From NCBI GenBank assembly GCA_018340805.1, contig JACMZG010001913.1:6603230-6667229 (forward strand): a stretch of DNA of 64,000 bases, read 5' to 3'. The notes beneath the pieces are model-generated. The model was not told the origin of the DNA. It did no database searches and saw only the letters and a program-made list of their open reading frames with translations. This document shows, piece by piece, positions 10,958 through 21,680 of the stretch (position 1 is the first letter of the stretch; each line of letters starts with the position of its first letter). This DNA is from Microvelia longipes. Its lineage: Eukaryota; Arthropoda; Insecta; Hemiptera; Veliidae. A program made the translations under genes and the position numbers.

Positions 10958-11184
10958 CTGTAAAATAAAATTCCATTATTTTTTTGTATAAAACGCCTTA
11001 GGTGTGTTATTAATGAAACACCCCTAACATATAAGTTCGTTCCTGACCAAGACTTTTGGAATTTCTGAGCATAAGATAGTTGTTTTGGTGGTCCAACAGG
11101 GCCCAACGGTTTTCCCTTAAAATAATTCAGTAGCAGAGGTCTACTAACAGGACAAATGTTTTTTGGATGCTTTTCTTTACTCTA

Positions 11185-11512
11185 CAAATCCTGAACAATC
11201 CATTCATATTTCAACAATTGCTAAACAATCCATTCATATTTCAACAATTGCTAAACAATCCATTCCTGTTTTAACAATTGCTAAACAATCCATTCCTATT
11301 TTGAAAATTGCTAAACAACCCGTTCCTATATCAAACTTGCTAAATAATCCATTCCCATTTCAACAATTGCTAAACAATCCATCCCTACTTTGAAAATTGC
11401 TAAACAATCCGTTCCTATCTCAAAATTGCTAAATAATCCATTCCTTGATCAAACAATTGCTAATCAATCCAATACTTGCTTAACAATTGCTGAATAATCC
11501 ATTTCTTGCTCA
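11185..11512. repeat. ~31-36-bp tandem repeat
   Basis: About ten imperfect units built on ttgctaaacaatccattcc and atttcaacaa. A 76-codon open frame over it is an artefact of the repeat unit, not a gene. Confidence 0.9.
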
Positions 11513-11799
11513 ACCTGGGTTTTTGTATTATTATCAACGTAGTAAAATTTCACATAATAGTCAAATTTCCTGAATATTTTTAAGTTAAAGCGAGCTAAGT
11601 TAAGTTTAATGACATTAATCATGTTAAATGATGGAATAGTTCTTTAATATAGCAGAGCACTTTGCTTGTTTCTATTCCAAGTGGCCACAAAATCATATTG
11701 TATCAATGTTAAAGTTTTTAGCTGTTCATACCAAGGAGCAAGGAACCTCAACAAAATCACTGCAAATTACTACCATCAGTAATGAATAGTTAGACTCAC

Positions 11800-11984
11800 C
11801 CATCTTTGAACTCAATATAAGTGAATGTAGTATCCACGATATCGTACTGGTCGTTATCCACCACATTGTTCTTAGACGATGAATATGGTGATGTGGCGTG
11901 GAAATATGATGACTTATGGCCTTTCTTGTGAGGGTCTCCCAGTGGTACTGACTGAAACCACAGAGTCCTGATTTGAGGTTTACC
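11800..11984 (-). CDS. IA-2: IA-2 exon 13: convertase site and start of mature ectodomain
   Basis: 185 bases, residues 401-462, enters phase 0 and leaves phase 2. Acceptor TTTTAG, donor GTGAGT. Encodes GKPQIRTLWFQSVPLGDPHK and KGHKSSYFHATSPYSSSKNN, ending in DTTFTYIEFKDG. The end corresponds to the first strand of the family's membrane-proximal ferredoxin-like ectodomain; the dibasic KK (residues 420-421) before it is a possible prohormone-convertase site (inference). Confidence 0.9.
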
Positions 11985-12509
11985 CTAAAATTTAAAATTT
12001 AATACCCTTAAAATTAATAAAAAAATAACATTTAATGCCCTTAAAATTAATAAAAAAAAATTTAATGCCCTTAAAATTAATAAAAAAGTTAAAATATAAT
12101 GTCCTTAAAATTAATGAAACGAAGACGTAACGAAATAACTAAAGAGTTTAGTGTAATCGTTAACGAGGATTTTTTACAAATAGTTAGTTTCATTGGTGAT
12201 CATTTAAGTTCACTATTTAAATTTTTAATGTCAGCATTATATTATTAATTTCAAATTGTCAGCATATAGCAGACAGTTTGGAAACAAGAAACTGTTGGAA
12301 AATTATTCATCTATACTAAAGAAAAATTAATATAATAAAAAAAATATTCCACTACACAAAAGAAACATGAAAATATTCAAAAAATGATACCACCATACTA
12401 AAACAGCATGAATAGTATTAAAAACAAAATAGACAAAATTAAATCCTTAACAAAGTTAGTTATTCGAAGTTGTTCAGACAACTTAACAAAAAACTAATAT
12501 ACAACACAC

Positions 12510-12600
12510 ACACATATATACATACATGTATATACACACACATACATATATAAATATATTGTGTGTGTAATAAACATACATATATACATATTTCATAATC
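12510..12600. repeat. (CA)/(TA) mixed microsatellite
   Basis: Alternating acacac and atatat blocks with catacata interruptions. Confidence 0.85.
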
Positions 12601-12712
12601 AAAATACGAAACAAGTGTTCTGTTCTTTTATATTTATATTTTACATATATATTTGAGTAAATAAATTGGAGAAATTAATATGAATTAAAATATCTAAATT
12701 AATTGGATGTAC

Positions 12713-12789
12713 CTTAGGTGGATGATTTGGTAGCTCACTAGGCATGGTTTCTTTTTGGCCTTCCTTAGCCGCACTCTCCTTAATTATAG
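12713..12789 (-). CDS. IA-2: IA-2 exon 12: linker exon
   Basis: 77 bases, residues 375-400, enters phase 1 and leaves phase 0. Acceptor CGTAG, donor GTACAT. Encodes IIKESAAKEGQKETMPSELP then NHPPK. Its acceptor has a poor pyrimidine tract and is followed upstream (to the right) by an AT-rich tandem repeat. Confidence 0.82.
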
Positions 12790-12794
12790 CTACG

Positions 12795-13095
12795 AATAAC
12801 AATAATAAAATCATAATTGCTAAATTATCATTTTATCATAACTTATCATGAATCATAATTACTAAATTATCATTTTATCATAACCTTATCATGAATCATA
12901 ATTACATAAATTATCATGAATCATAATTACTAAATTATCATTTTATCATAACTTATCATGAATCATAATTACTAAATTATCATTTTATCATAATTAATCA
13001 TAAACAATAATTACTAAATTATCATTTTATCAAAATTAATCTTGAATAATAATTACTAGATTATCATTTTATCATGAATAATTATTACTAAATTT
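12795..13095. repeat. ~42-bp AT-rich tandem repeat
   Basis: Six or so imperfect units of tcataattactaaattatca and ttttatcataacttatcatg. It starts about 5 bases upstream of the acceptor of IA-2 exon 12, so the intron's branch region lies within it. Confidence 0.85.
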
Positions 13096-13714
13096 GTTAA
13101 AAAAGAGAGTATTATTAGGTATAATATAAATATTATTTACAACTTTTGCATAACAGCGAAACCTGTCATCTTACCTGCCAACTAATGTTTTAAACAAAAA
13201 CTTCAAATTGTTGAATAGGTTAGAATCTGCATATTTAATCTACCAATGTCATAATATTGCCTTTATATTTCTACTGTTCTTTTTTAAAATAAGTCTCATA
13301 AGTAGATTTTCTTTTTAAAAATTAGATAAAATCACAAACAGTTTGTGTAATGTTCATGTAAAAATAAATAAAATATGTTTATTCTGCTTTACAAATCAAT
13401 AAAATATTACAAAATACTTCTTTTTTATAAGCACATCTTCGAATAAATCGTGCTCGAGGATGGCAAATATGTATGCATATATTTAGAAGGACATATTTTT
13501 TAGAAAATTATTTACTATTGGACTAGATATGATATTGAAAAAGAGAGGTTCTGTTTTTATTTTCTTCTTTGACAGCTGAAAATACCTTCTAGCCATTCTG
13601 TAAGCCCTTTTTCATTTTTGGGTGGTAAAAATTTGTCCTTTAAGGTGCTTACTCTTTAAATAGTCATTCCATGGTATCATAATGTAAGTTTTGAACCACC
13701 TTCTAATAAAATAT
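13096..13714. other. Intronic, no gene seen
   Basis: AT-rich, no repeat partner recognised within the window. Confidence 0.45.
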
Positions 13715-13873
13715 ACTATAGTACGACACACGGCTAAAATCAGTTGACAGCGCGGGAAACTGGTGTTGAGGAACCAATAAGGTTGGCCCGATTTGAAATT
13801 GAGGGCGTGGTTTAACATTTAACATAAATTTCCCTCGCTGTCAACTGATTTTAGCTGTGTGTCATATTATAGT
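13715..13873. mobile_element. Short TIR MITE (CGACACACGGCTAAAATCAG family), copy c
   Basis: Terminal repeats ctatagtacgacacacggct ... gctgtgtgtcatattatag enclosing the same centre as copy b. Arms continue with ctaaaatcagttgacagcgc. About 160 bp. Confidence 0.82.
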
Positions 13874-14530
13874 TTAAATGAGATATAAGTCACTATATTG
13901 CAATGTTATATTTAAATAAATATAACTAAGGTTCTTGATTTTGTCCATGAGCTTATTAGCAGAGGAGGAAATATTTTTACCTGCTTACAGCAGGAAAATA
14001 AAAAATTTAAAAAATTTAGAACAGGAAGTAGCATTTCTTAGATTGATTACTAAAAAACGGGTTAGTCGTGAATGATATATAGCTACTTCTTATGTAGACA
14101 GTATTATAATTAGGGCGTAACACATTGATTCTCCCATGGCTGGGAAATAGCATTTTCCACTCAAAGCAAATAAAGTAAAGTAGTAGATCATTCAACGCAA
14201 ACATTAGTTATTAATTTATTAAGGGTCGGGGACTGTTAAGTTTAGGGCTAATAACTACAGTAGTTTTTGAAAGCCTACCAACGAGTTTTTATGGGGGCCC
14301 AAAATTTTAAATTGGCTTAAAATACCCCCCCCCAAAAAAATATTGGCTTAAAACCATTTTAGTTCAAAACAAAACAGATTTTTTAGGAGGATAAAATCTT
14401 TTTCACTGTTTTTATACCTTGGATAATTTAATTATCTAAAGGTAAATTAAATTACGTCTCAATTAAATAATTTACATCAATAATAATTTAGTAATAGTAA
14501 ATAATCAACGACAAAAAAGTCGAAACTTAC

Positions 14531-14582
14531 GTTTTTTAGTTCCCGTCTTATCTTCATAGGAAGGCTTCTTTGTTGTGGTACT
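14531..14582 (-). CDS. IA-2: IA-2 exon 11: short linker exon
   Basis: 52 bases, residues 358-375, enters phase 0 and leaves phase 1. Acceptor TTTCAG, donor GTAAGT. Encodes STTTKKPSYEDKTGTKK, a lysine/threonine-rich stretch. It is too short to be called alone; the support is the splice sites and the phase match on both sides. Confidence 0.82.
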
Positions 14583-16041
14583 CTGAAAATATAAGACAAC
14601 AATTGAAATGCGTTAAGGTTATAACCCCAGACAAAAATGAATTAATTAAATTGAATTAAAGTAACAAACCAAAAAAAAAGATACAAGCGAGTATCCAAAA
14701 AAATAGGGTTCTCTAAAAAAACGTCATCAGAGTATTGAAATCATCTAATTTACATTGCAGCCCTCTTTTGGAACCTCTTTGCTCGTTCTCAGACAGTAGG
14801 CATTAGTTTTATTATTTTTTATCAGTTTTATTCGCCCATCCAAGCTTATTAGAATAATACTAATATAGAAGGAGCATATGACCGTAAACACAATGTAATT
14901 CTACTAATAATATGAAAGCCGGTTGACTGGTGGTCATAAGTAGGGGTACCACTCTAACAACAAAACATTATTTTAAATATGTGTCATAAATATCCATTAA
15001 TGAAGAAAGATCGTAAAGAACAAATATAATAACTTAAAACACCTGCTGAGTATTTAATAAAACCGGTTTTAGATGGCAAAAGGATAGTGGAATACAACAA
15101 TCTACATTTAGTTGACGAGGACTACTTTTAATATAATTTTAATTAAAATCATTATACTACAATTTAAAATGCTTAAAATATTGTAATACACCGATATTTA
15201 TATAAGTATTTTATGGATACTCAATCATAGATTTTGATTTCTAACTGCGGTAAAATATCTTGTTTTACAGTTAAAGAATAGTTTGTCACTCCTAAGAATA
15301 GTATGTATATCTATTTTCTTGCTAATTTATAGATTCTATGCTTTGTATTTTTTTCTTTTTGCTTTATGTTAGACATATTGTATATAGGAAAAGTATTGTG
15401 TTAGGGAAAAATTTGAAACAAGGGTGTCACCAGACATATCCGTTTCAGGCGTTTTAAAGATCTCCTGAGTGAAGTGGTCTGTCTGTATATGCGCGTGTCT
15501 GTTATCATTGTAGCTCCTCTAGTATTTATGCTAGAGTTTAAACGTTGTACAAAAATCAGTCTATAGGTGTAGTTGCGAAGCTTTTATAGGCTAATGATGG
15601 CTGAATGCGGCAGAGAGTTTTCTTGGGGGTGAATTTATTAATATACTATTTAGTGAAGTAACTATTTATTTATCTGAAAATGAATAGTGTTTCAACTTCA
15701 TAAATGTTTCAACTCTTTAGCATAAGATAGATGATAACAGTTACACACACACTTATATAGACAGACAACTTGGTGATAACTACTCAAGAGGTCTATTGAG
15801 GAAAAGTTATATAATATAAAATATAAAGAATAGAAATCTCACATTAAATTATTAACTGTTTCTGTTATTTGTTAATTGTTTGTTTTGTTTATTTTACATT
15901 GTTCACTAAATGTAGTTGTTTAATAATCTAAAGAGGATATAGCCTGAAGATGACCCAAAGGGGTTGAAATATATAGCTTTTTTTCTAAATAATTGTAGAA
16001 CTAAAGTCAACCTTGTTTTAAATAATTAAATTATTACCAAC
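14583..16041. other. Intron between IA-2 exons 10 and 11
   Basis: Contains a repeat at about 15370-15620 that recurs at 19085-19320 (gtgtcacc, gtttcagg, atctcctgag/atctcctcag, gctagag, ttgtacaaaaatcagt) and a hammerhead-like core at 15938. The rest is AT-rich without recognisable genes. Confidence 0.5.
15938..15979 (+). ncRNA. Hammerhead-like core, locus 2
   Basis: Stem I TAGC, CTGAAGA, one T, stem II GACCC-aaag-GGGTT, GAAA, palindromic TATATA with TA at the cleavage position, then GCTT closing stem I. Same layout as loci 1 and 3-7. Single orientation. Confidence 0.5.
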
Positions 16042-16181
16042 CTGAAAAGCATAGTTGTTGGTAGAGAATTGAGGTCCAGGTTTTTTAACATCAAGTCTCT
16101 CACTACGCTGAAAACTCCATTCATCCAGTTCATCGAGTAGGTCTGACAGTTCAGCCGTATCTGCCACTAGACTGCTTAAAT
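16042..16181 (-). CDS. IA-2: IA-2 exon 10: luminal linker
   Basis: 140 bases, residues 311-357, enters phase 1 and leaves phase 0. Acceptor AACAG, donor GTTGGT. Encodes LSSLVADTAELSDLLDELDE followed by WSFQRSERLDVKKPGPQF, a leucine/acid-rich, probably helical segment. Confidence 0.87.
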
Positions 16182-16793
16182 CTGTTTACATGAAATATTG
16201 ATAAATGTAAATGATACATTAATGATGAAATTTTAGATTGTAGACAATATACGTTGTTTTAAAATATATACATCGATATACAATACACATCAATTAAGTA
16301 TCTACTAAAGTAATATATAAACCAAGTAGAAAAACTGCTACAGTAACCTGTGTAAAAAAACTCAGACATACGTGATCCACTGTTAGATGGCTCAAAAAAT
16401 AGCTAAAATTGGAATAAATTTGCATGAGCCTTTTAGGATATTCGTTTTTTTAACTAAATTTTATTGGCGTTTGAAGGTGCAATTATTTTTTTTCTTCTTT
16501 ATTTGATTAATATTTTGGATTACTTTAATTTTGATTAATACCTAAAAAAAATCTGTTATCTATATTTTTTTTGTATATTTTTTTTTATTGTTTGTAATAC
16601 TTAATGTTTTGAATTGTTTTTTTTTTTTGTTTAATGTTTGAATGTTATTATATTATTTCATATTTTTTGTGTAAAATGGCTCTGCCGTATATGTATAAAT
16701 AAAATAAGAGCAAGCTATAAAGAAATGCAAATCACGATGAAAGGATTAAACGAGGGTCATAAAAAAGAAGAAAGTGGTGAATATAAAAATTAC

Positions 16794-16898
16794 CATCATT
16801 GGGTGAATTTGGTTCAAGGATGAGACCTCCATCACTGAAGCCATCATTAGAAGAAACTGGTCTATTCAAGGGAACGATATCGTCTGAAGCTTTGAACC
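16794..16898 (-). CDS. IA-2: IA-2 exon 9: luminal linker, symmetric 1-1 exon
   Basis: 105 bases, residues 276-311, flanked by phase-1 introns. Acceptor TTAG, donor GTAATT. Encodes FKASDDIVPLNRPVSSNDGF then SDGGLILEPNSPNDG, low complexity and acidic as expected for the poorly conserved luminal linker. Confidence 0.86.
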
Positions 16899-16963
16899 CT
16901 AAGCAAAGAACGATAATAAAGAATAAAAACATATATGTGTCAATACCATGAAATTGACATATA

Positions 16964-17210
16964 ATTGTCTGACATACATATGTCAATCAATAAAACCAGA
17001 ACAAATACTGATAATAAAATGGAACTTCGTATTTTTGAGAACCATTCATAGAAGTATATGTGTTAAAAATTTCAGCCTAGTCTAAACACTATATGCAGAT
17101 ATTTGATTTATTGAAATGTTTGTGGGGTCATTATTGTGGGTAAATGACATCACACATGTTTCATAAACAATAGGGTTTGGGGCATTAGCAAGGTTGATTT
17201 TTTTACCAAG
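16964..17210. repeat. Interspersed repeat, copy 1 of 2
   Basis: About 240 bases similar to 56804-57020: catatgtcaatcaataaaac, acttcgta, ttgaaatgtttgtggggtc, attagcaaggttgat. It lies in the intron between exons 8 and 9. Type unknown. Confidence 0.65.
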
Positions 17211-17319
17211 TTTCATTTCTATCCAAGAAAGCTTTCCAAAGTTATCGTGTCCAACAAAAACATATTGGACAAAAAAATCTCGTACTACATACATACATTT
17301 TGTAAAATGTTAGTGGTAC

Positions 17320-17451
17320 CTGATTTTGGGACTTCTAAGTCTAAATCCAAAACTGGATTTTCTAAATCTGAATCAAAATCAAGAAGACTGTAGTCAACAG
17401 GTGTCGATCTCCTCATCACTCCCAGGGGTGGATGCTCTTCGACTCTTTCTG
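17320..17451 (-). CDS. IA-2: IA-2 exon 8: luminal linker, symmetric 1-1 exon
   Basis: 132 bases, residues 232-276, flanked by phase-1 introns. Donor GTACCA. The acceptor is a tandem CAGCAG: I used the distal one (exon end 17451); use of the other would shorten the exon by three bases, changing or removing one residue. Encodes ERVEEHPPLGVMRRSTPVDY and SLLDFDSDLENPVLDLDLEV, strongly acidic. Confidence 0.86.
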
Positions 17452-17525
17452 CTGAAAAATTAATATCAATATTTAAAAAAAAAAAACACTAAAAAGGACA
17501 GATATAATTAAAGTGTAATTGTGCG

Positions 17526-17854
17526 AGAGACACCCAGGAAATGTAACAAGCAAAATGCAATGCTACATCTGGGAACTGTTCCAGATGTCTATTCATGTTT
17601 TGCAAAACTCGGTAGTATCAAATGATATATGTCTTGCTTGCCATGCATGATGGCGGGGTAAGAGAGCACCGCTTGTCTCTGGTAAGTACTTCACATTATA
17701 TTCTTCGGAATTAATTGAAGGTCAGAGTGAGTTAGACGTAACGAAACAGAGTAAGACATGATATTATGTCGAGCCATCATGATGACGAATGTCGAATGAT
17801 GGAACAGTTCCAGATGTAGCATTGCTTTGCTTGTTACATTTCCTAGGTGTCTCT
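17526..17854. mobile_element. Foldback MITE, copy 2
   Basis: Complete copy of the element truncated at base 1. Inverted ends are gagacacccaggaaatgtaa and ttacatttcctaggtgtctc, then aacaagcaaaatgcaatgct and its complement. The centre holds gtgagttagacgtaacgaaa, inverted relative to copy 1. Confidence 0.8.
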
Positions 17855-18227
17855 AGAACAATTATATTGTGTCAACTATTCATGTTTTGCAAAATTTGGT
17901 AGTATCAAATGATATAATCAAAGTGTGTTTAAACCAGATGTGAATTAGTAAATCCCTATGAGAACAGATTCCAATATGAAATGATAACTCTGAATAGAAT
18001 CGATAAATTAATAAGAATTGATAAATTTCAATAAAAAATGATGCATCTAAATAATAATCGATAACTCTTAAGGAGAAATTATAAATCTAATAGAAAATTA
18101 ATTACCTCCAAAGAGAAATGACAAATCTAAATGAGAATCAGAGAATCTACTCAACGCCGGGCGCCGGAAAACTATTAGATATGCTACACTTAAGAGATAT
18201 TTAGGAATGTAGAAGGTCTAGTTTAAT

Positions 18228-18715
18228 ACAAGGATCTTGAATAAAGGGGATAACGCATTAAGGAACATTTCTGACCCCATGGAAGTTGTATGAGACAGAG
18301 AAATAGGAGCAAACTTACCTTCCCCTTGGTTATAATGAAAAAAAGGTGTAAAATGCAGATTATGCATGTGGCAAGGTTGTCGAGTTTGCTGGTCAACTTT
18401 CTTCTGTGCTTCTCGAGATTGTTACATTTGTGGTGCTGGTTAAGTCATTTGTGCTTATTTAATTTTAAATTTTGGACTATACTGTGCCACTTAAGTGAGT
18501 GATAATATAAGCGTGTTTATAATTTTTTCAAGCAATGGGAAACCATTGAGAGGTAAGTTTGCCGCTAAAATTTAAGACCTGCACTGTTGTAAGAACTGTA
18601 AACATGCGCAGTTTGTACCAAGCATGTGCTGTTGGTTTTTGAAGTGTGTTTCGTGTTGAATTATCTGTATTTTTTAGTTGTCGATGGGGTGACTATTATT
18701 ATTCAAGATCCTTGG
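18228..18715. mobile_element. MITE with CAAGGATCTTGAATA terminal repeats
   Basis: caaggatcttgaata at the left edge and tattcaagatccttg at the right edge, 488 bp apart. The interior is non-repetitive; a 70-codon open frame inside (18290-18502) has no recognisable family. Only copy in the window. Confidence 0.6.
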
Positions 18716-18785
18716 TTTAATGAGATAGTTATAGCTTAAGTGGTGGTGATTAAATTGTAGCTAACTATTTAGCATGTCAACCTAC

Positions 18786-18902
18786 CCTGGTGATGAGAAG
18801 CTTCTCGAAATGAGTCTGGTGAGTTGTACTCTTTTCTAAAAATGCTCAATGGTTTGGTTCGCTTGGGAACTTGTAAATCCTGGTCGAGATTCAGAAGACT
18901 AT
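18786..18902 (-). CDS. IA-2: IA-2 exon 7: luminal linker, symmetric 1-1 exon
   Basis: 117 bases, residues 193-232, flanked by phase-1 introns. Acceptor TTATAG, donor GTAGGT. Encodes SLLNLDQDLQVPKRTKPLSI then FRKEYNSPDSFREASHHQ. The first half resembles part of exon 8 (SLLDFDSDL ... LEVPK), and the second half resembles exon 6. Confidence 0.87.
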
Positions 18903-19084
18903 CTATAACACGATAAAAATACAACTTTGTTCATACCAGTAATTAAATAATGTATTAACACTAATTATAATTAAATTTCCTAATGAACCGGCTTTGAATA
19001 GACTAATAGGAACTCTTCCCACACTGAACTTTGAATAATTGCCAACCCCAAAAAAAAATATATATTATTGACTATTTTGGCTAT

Positions 19085-19920
19085 TCCTCATTTATACAAG
19101 AAAAGTATCGTGTTTGCGAAAATCCATAACCAGGATGTCACCGGAATCATCTGTTTCAGGTTTTTAAGATCTCCTCAGAGGTTTTTACAAAGTTGTCTGT
19201 CTGTATGTGAGTGCTTGTGAGTCTGTTCTCATCGTAGCTCCCAGTGTATTTATGCTAGAGAATTGAAACGTTGTGCAAAAATCAGTGTACCGCTGTAGTT
19301 GTGCCATTCGGAAAATATTTTTACTAACCCCCAATAATGACTCAGCAAAAATTTCAAAAAATCATAAAACACAGTAAAATGATGTGATTTGATTGAAATT
19401 TTGCACGAATGTAGCCATAAAAAAGACTAACATATGTTTTAAGTTGCATCTCATAATCAGTATTAGTTAAATTTTTATCAAATGACTTGTATACGTTTTT
19501 TAAAAAAAATGTAAAAAGTCGGATTACAATCCAATTAAGTTTATTTTTGGTACAACTATAACCCAACTATAACTCAGAAAATGATTCAATTAAGTTTAAA
19601 TTTGGTACAAGTGTATACTTTTACTTAATAAATAAGTACACTAAGTTTCTTTTCAATACAAGTATATTCATGAATTTTGTTGGATCATGAAAATTAAGCA
19701 GCATTGAGCATGGTCAGTGCTATATCAGTGACTGCAGAGAATGAAACGGATGCATTTACTATCAGAAGACGAGCGAAGCGAGTTGAAAGGTGTGTCGTAG
19801 TATAAATTTAACGACTTGTAAATTCTGGGCAAAAGAGCGAAACGAGCCCAAAGCAGGGAGGAAGAGCATAGCCAATTAGATTGCATTAGGAAAAGTTCAG
19901 AAGTACCCCGTACCCAATTT
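19085..19920. repeat. Interspersed repeat with GACGAGCGAAGCGAG motif
   Basis: The left part recurs at 15370-15620. The right part (gagcatggtcagtgct, gaatgaaacggatgcattta, gacgagcgaagcgagt) recurs at 43330-43650 and, as inverted arms, at 49150-49860. GC-richer than its surroundings. Probably a non-autonomous mobile element; class not recognised. Confidence 0.55.
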
Positions 19921-20013
19921 TTTATTATTTACTGTGAAGTTCATGACTCCATGCACGCTCACTCTGCTGTAACTGATCCGCGATCCTCATTATGAAACAC
20001 CAGATGAGAATCA

Positions 20014-20585
20014 CCCGTGGTGTAGTGGTTTAGGTACGCGGCCAATACACAGAATGAATGGACTTTTCATGGGTTCAATCCCAGCACGGGCCTCTAGGAT
20101 TTTTATGAGAGTGATAATAATTCTGCGTACCACGTCCTTCAGAAGAGGAGACATAAAGCCGATGGTCTCGAGCCTGTGCGTTGTCAGGTACTCGTTAAAG
20201 ATCCCTTACCCTAAATGAAACTGGGTATAGGCAAAATTTAGGACCATCATTGTAGATTCATTATAATACTATACTGTTTCTGCCTTGTAGTTTAATAAAG
20301 TGTATGGAGGTTTGGTTTAACAGTGAGAGCACGTGTTGTTCCCAGTTTTCACTAGACTATAAGAGTCAGTGCAAATATGTATGATTGCTTGAAAAAGCAT
20401 GAGAGGAACCACAGAAATTCACGGCTCTTCTGCCTAGATTAGATGAAATATACCTACACTTGAAATTAAAAGGAGTAGAACACTATCTTAGGGAGCTGGG
20501 AAAAAGGGCCCAACAACATGGCCTACTTGCCTGGTAGTTACTACCACTCCCCCCCTCCATATTACTACTTACTACTACTACCACC
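20014..20585 (+). mobile_element. tRNA-headed SINE, copy 1
   Basis: Head resembles a tRNA gene: A-box-like gtggtgtagtggtttaggta and B-box-like gggttcaatcccagcacggg (about 20020-20095), consistent with an internal pol III promoter. The body (about 470 bases) includes tacccagtt-type and atctagacagaagagccgtg-type segments, shared (inverted) with 46845-47400 and 53830-54372. Confidence 0.7.
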
Positions 20586-20668
20586 GGATGGGCTACCTTT
20601 TATCCACAATCTTTCCTATTTTCGGCGTCTTTAAACACTGTTAGATAATAAAAACACTGACAACTTAC

Positions 20669-20797
20669 TTTGTGCGTCTTTTGATTCCAAACCAGTTCTA
20701 AATCTATCCGGAGTATTGTATATTTTAGAAAATAAGACGGGTAGTTCCGCTCGTCTCTCTAATGTCTCGAACACCTCTTTATCTTCCGGCTCTTCGA
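20669..20797 (-). CDS. IA-2: IA-2 exon 6: luminal linker, symmetric 1-1 exon
   Basis: 129 bases, residues 150-193, flanked by phase-1 introns. Acceptor TTTTCAG, donor GTAAGT. Encodes EEPEDKEVFETLERRAELPV and then LFSKIYNTPDRFRTG. The last part closely resembles IFRKEYNSPDSFR of the next exon, suggesting an old duplication. It is a multiple of three, so skipping it keeps the frame. Confidence 0.87.
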
Positions 20798-20837
20798 CTG
20801 AAAACCATAAAGTTATCTGCATTTTCAAACAGGTTTA

Positions 20838-20914
20838 CTTTTTTACCTGCTCACGGCAGGAAAATGAAGCATTACTGAACTAATTCTTGGCGAGAAAGTA
20901 GTATTTCCCAGATC
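20838..20914. other. Crypton-like terminal fragment
   Basis: tttacctgctcacggcaggaaaatgaagcattactga resembles segments at 13975, 21345, 21948 and 59232. These look like ends of the same non-autonomous family as the ORF relic at 21681. Confidence 0.35.
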
Positions 20915-21230
20915 CATAGAGATATATTACTAGAGGGGCCCTATTGGTTGAATTTTGAAACATCGAAAAAGTAACCTGGCCACATTCGATTATCATTTTC
21001 TTCAAATAAACAGAACAAAAAACAGTAAATTATATAGTAGAATGTTTAAAATACAAATCACAACACAAGCAATCTGCGGGAAGCGAAAAAATTGATTAAT
21101 TATAACCTTACCTCCTCTTGGAGGAAGTTTCAATGAGGTTACACAGAGCCCCTGAGAGCCCCACTAAAAATGTTTCAGGCCTCTCAATGTATTAAGATAG
21201 GCTATGCCCCCTCTAGCATATATCTCTATG
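20915..21230. mobile_element. 8-bp-TSD MITE (CATAGAGATATA family), copy 1
   Basis: Ends catagagatatattac and atatatctctatg; flanked by perfect 8-bp duplication cccagatc (20907-20914 and 21231-21238). 8-bp duplications point to the hAT superfamily, though the terminal bases are not a classical hAT end. Non-coding; the centre includes aaccttacctcctcttggag. Confidence 0.88.
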
Positions 21231-21680
21231 CCCAGATCGGCTGGTAATATTCTTCTTCTTCTTTTTTCGCATTTAATTGTCTTAAAATTAATATGTCAGA
21301 CATTTACTAACTGTCTCAAAAATTGGCTGGTAATATGATTCCACTTTACCTGCCTAGGCAGGAAAGTAGCATTTCCCAGCCGCCCCTGCCTATGCTGGTA
21401 AAGAAAGTTAATAGATAATTTTTGCAACATGATTAGTTAATAATAAAAAGCCTATTGAATTTATTTATATAATGAATAATTACATTATTTAACTAATTAA
21501 AATAAAACAATTCGTAATGTAAATCTTTGATTAGAAATAAATTTTATTGGTTATATTAATGGCAACAATTTTTTTCTTGGGTTTATTATCTCATCTTTTT
21601 TGTCAAGTCATTTACTACGTTTTTCATACGAACCCGTACTTAATACAGTTTAAAAGTTAGTTTATTCTATAGCGTTTTGT

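Noticed and set aside
11163..11393. 76-codon frame with repeated KQSIPI peptide
   Set aside because: Tandem repeat artefact; no flanking splice or promoter signals.
16638..16986. Two open frames around IA-2 exon 9
   Set aside because: The minus-strand frame is exon 9 read through into introns; the plus-strand frame is its shadow.
19771..19870. Possible bacterial insert suggested by the GC-richer GACGAGCGAAGCGAG motif
   Set aside because: The motif recurs in a dispersed insect repeat at four places in the window, with no bacterial genes nearby.
20014..20100. Possible functional tRNA gene
   Set aside because: Boxes A and B are present, but acceptor stem and anticodon arm do not fold properly, and two other copies share a long non-tRNA body, so it is a SINE head.
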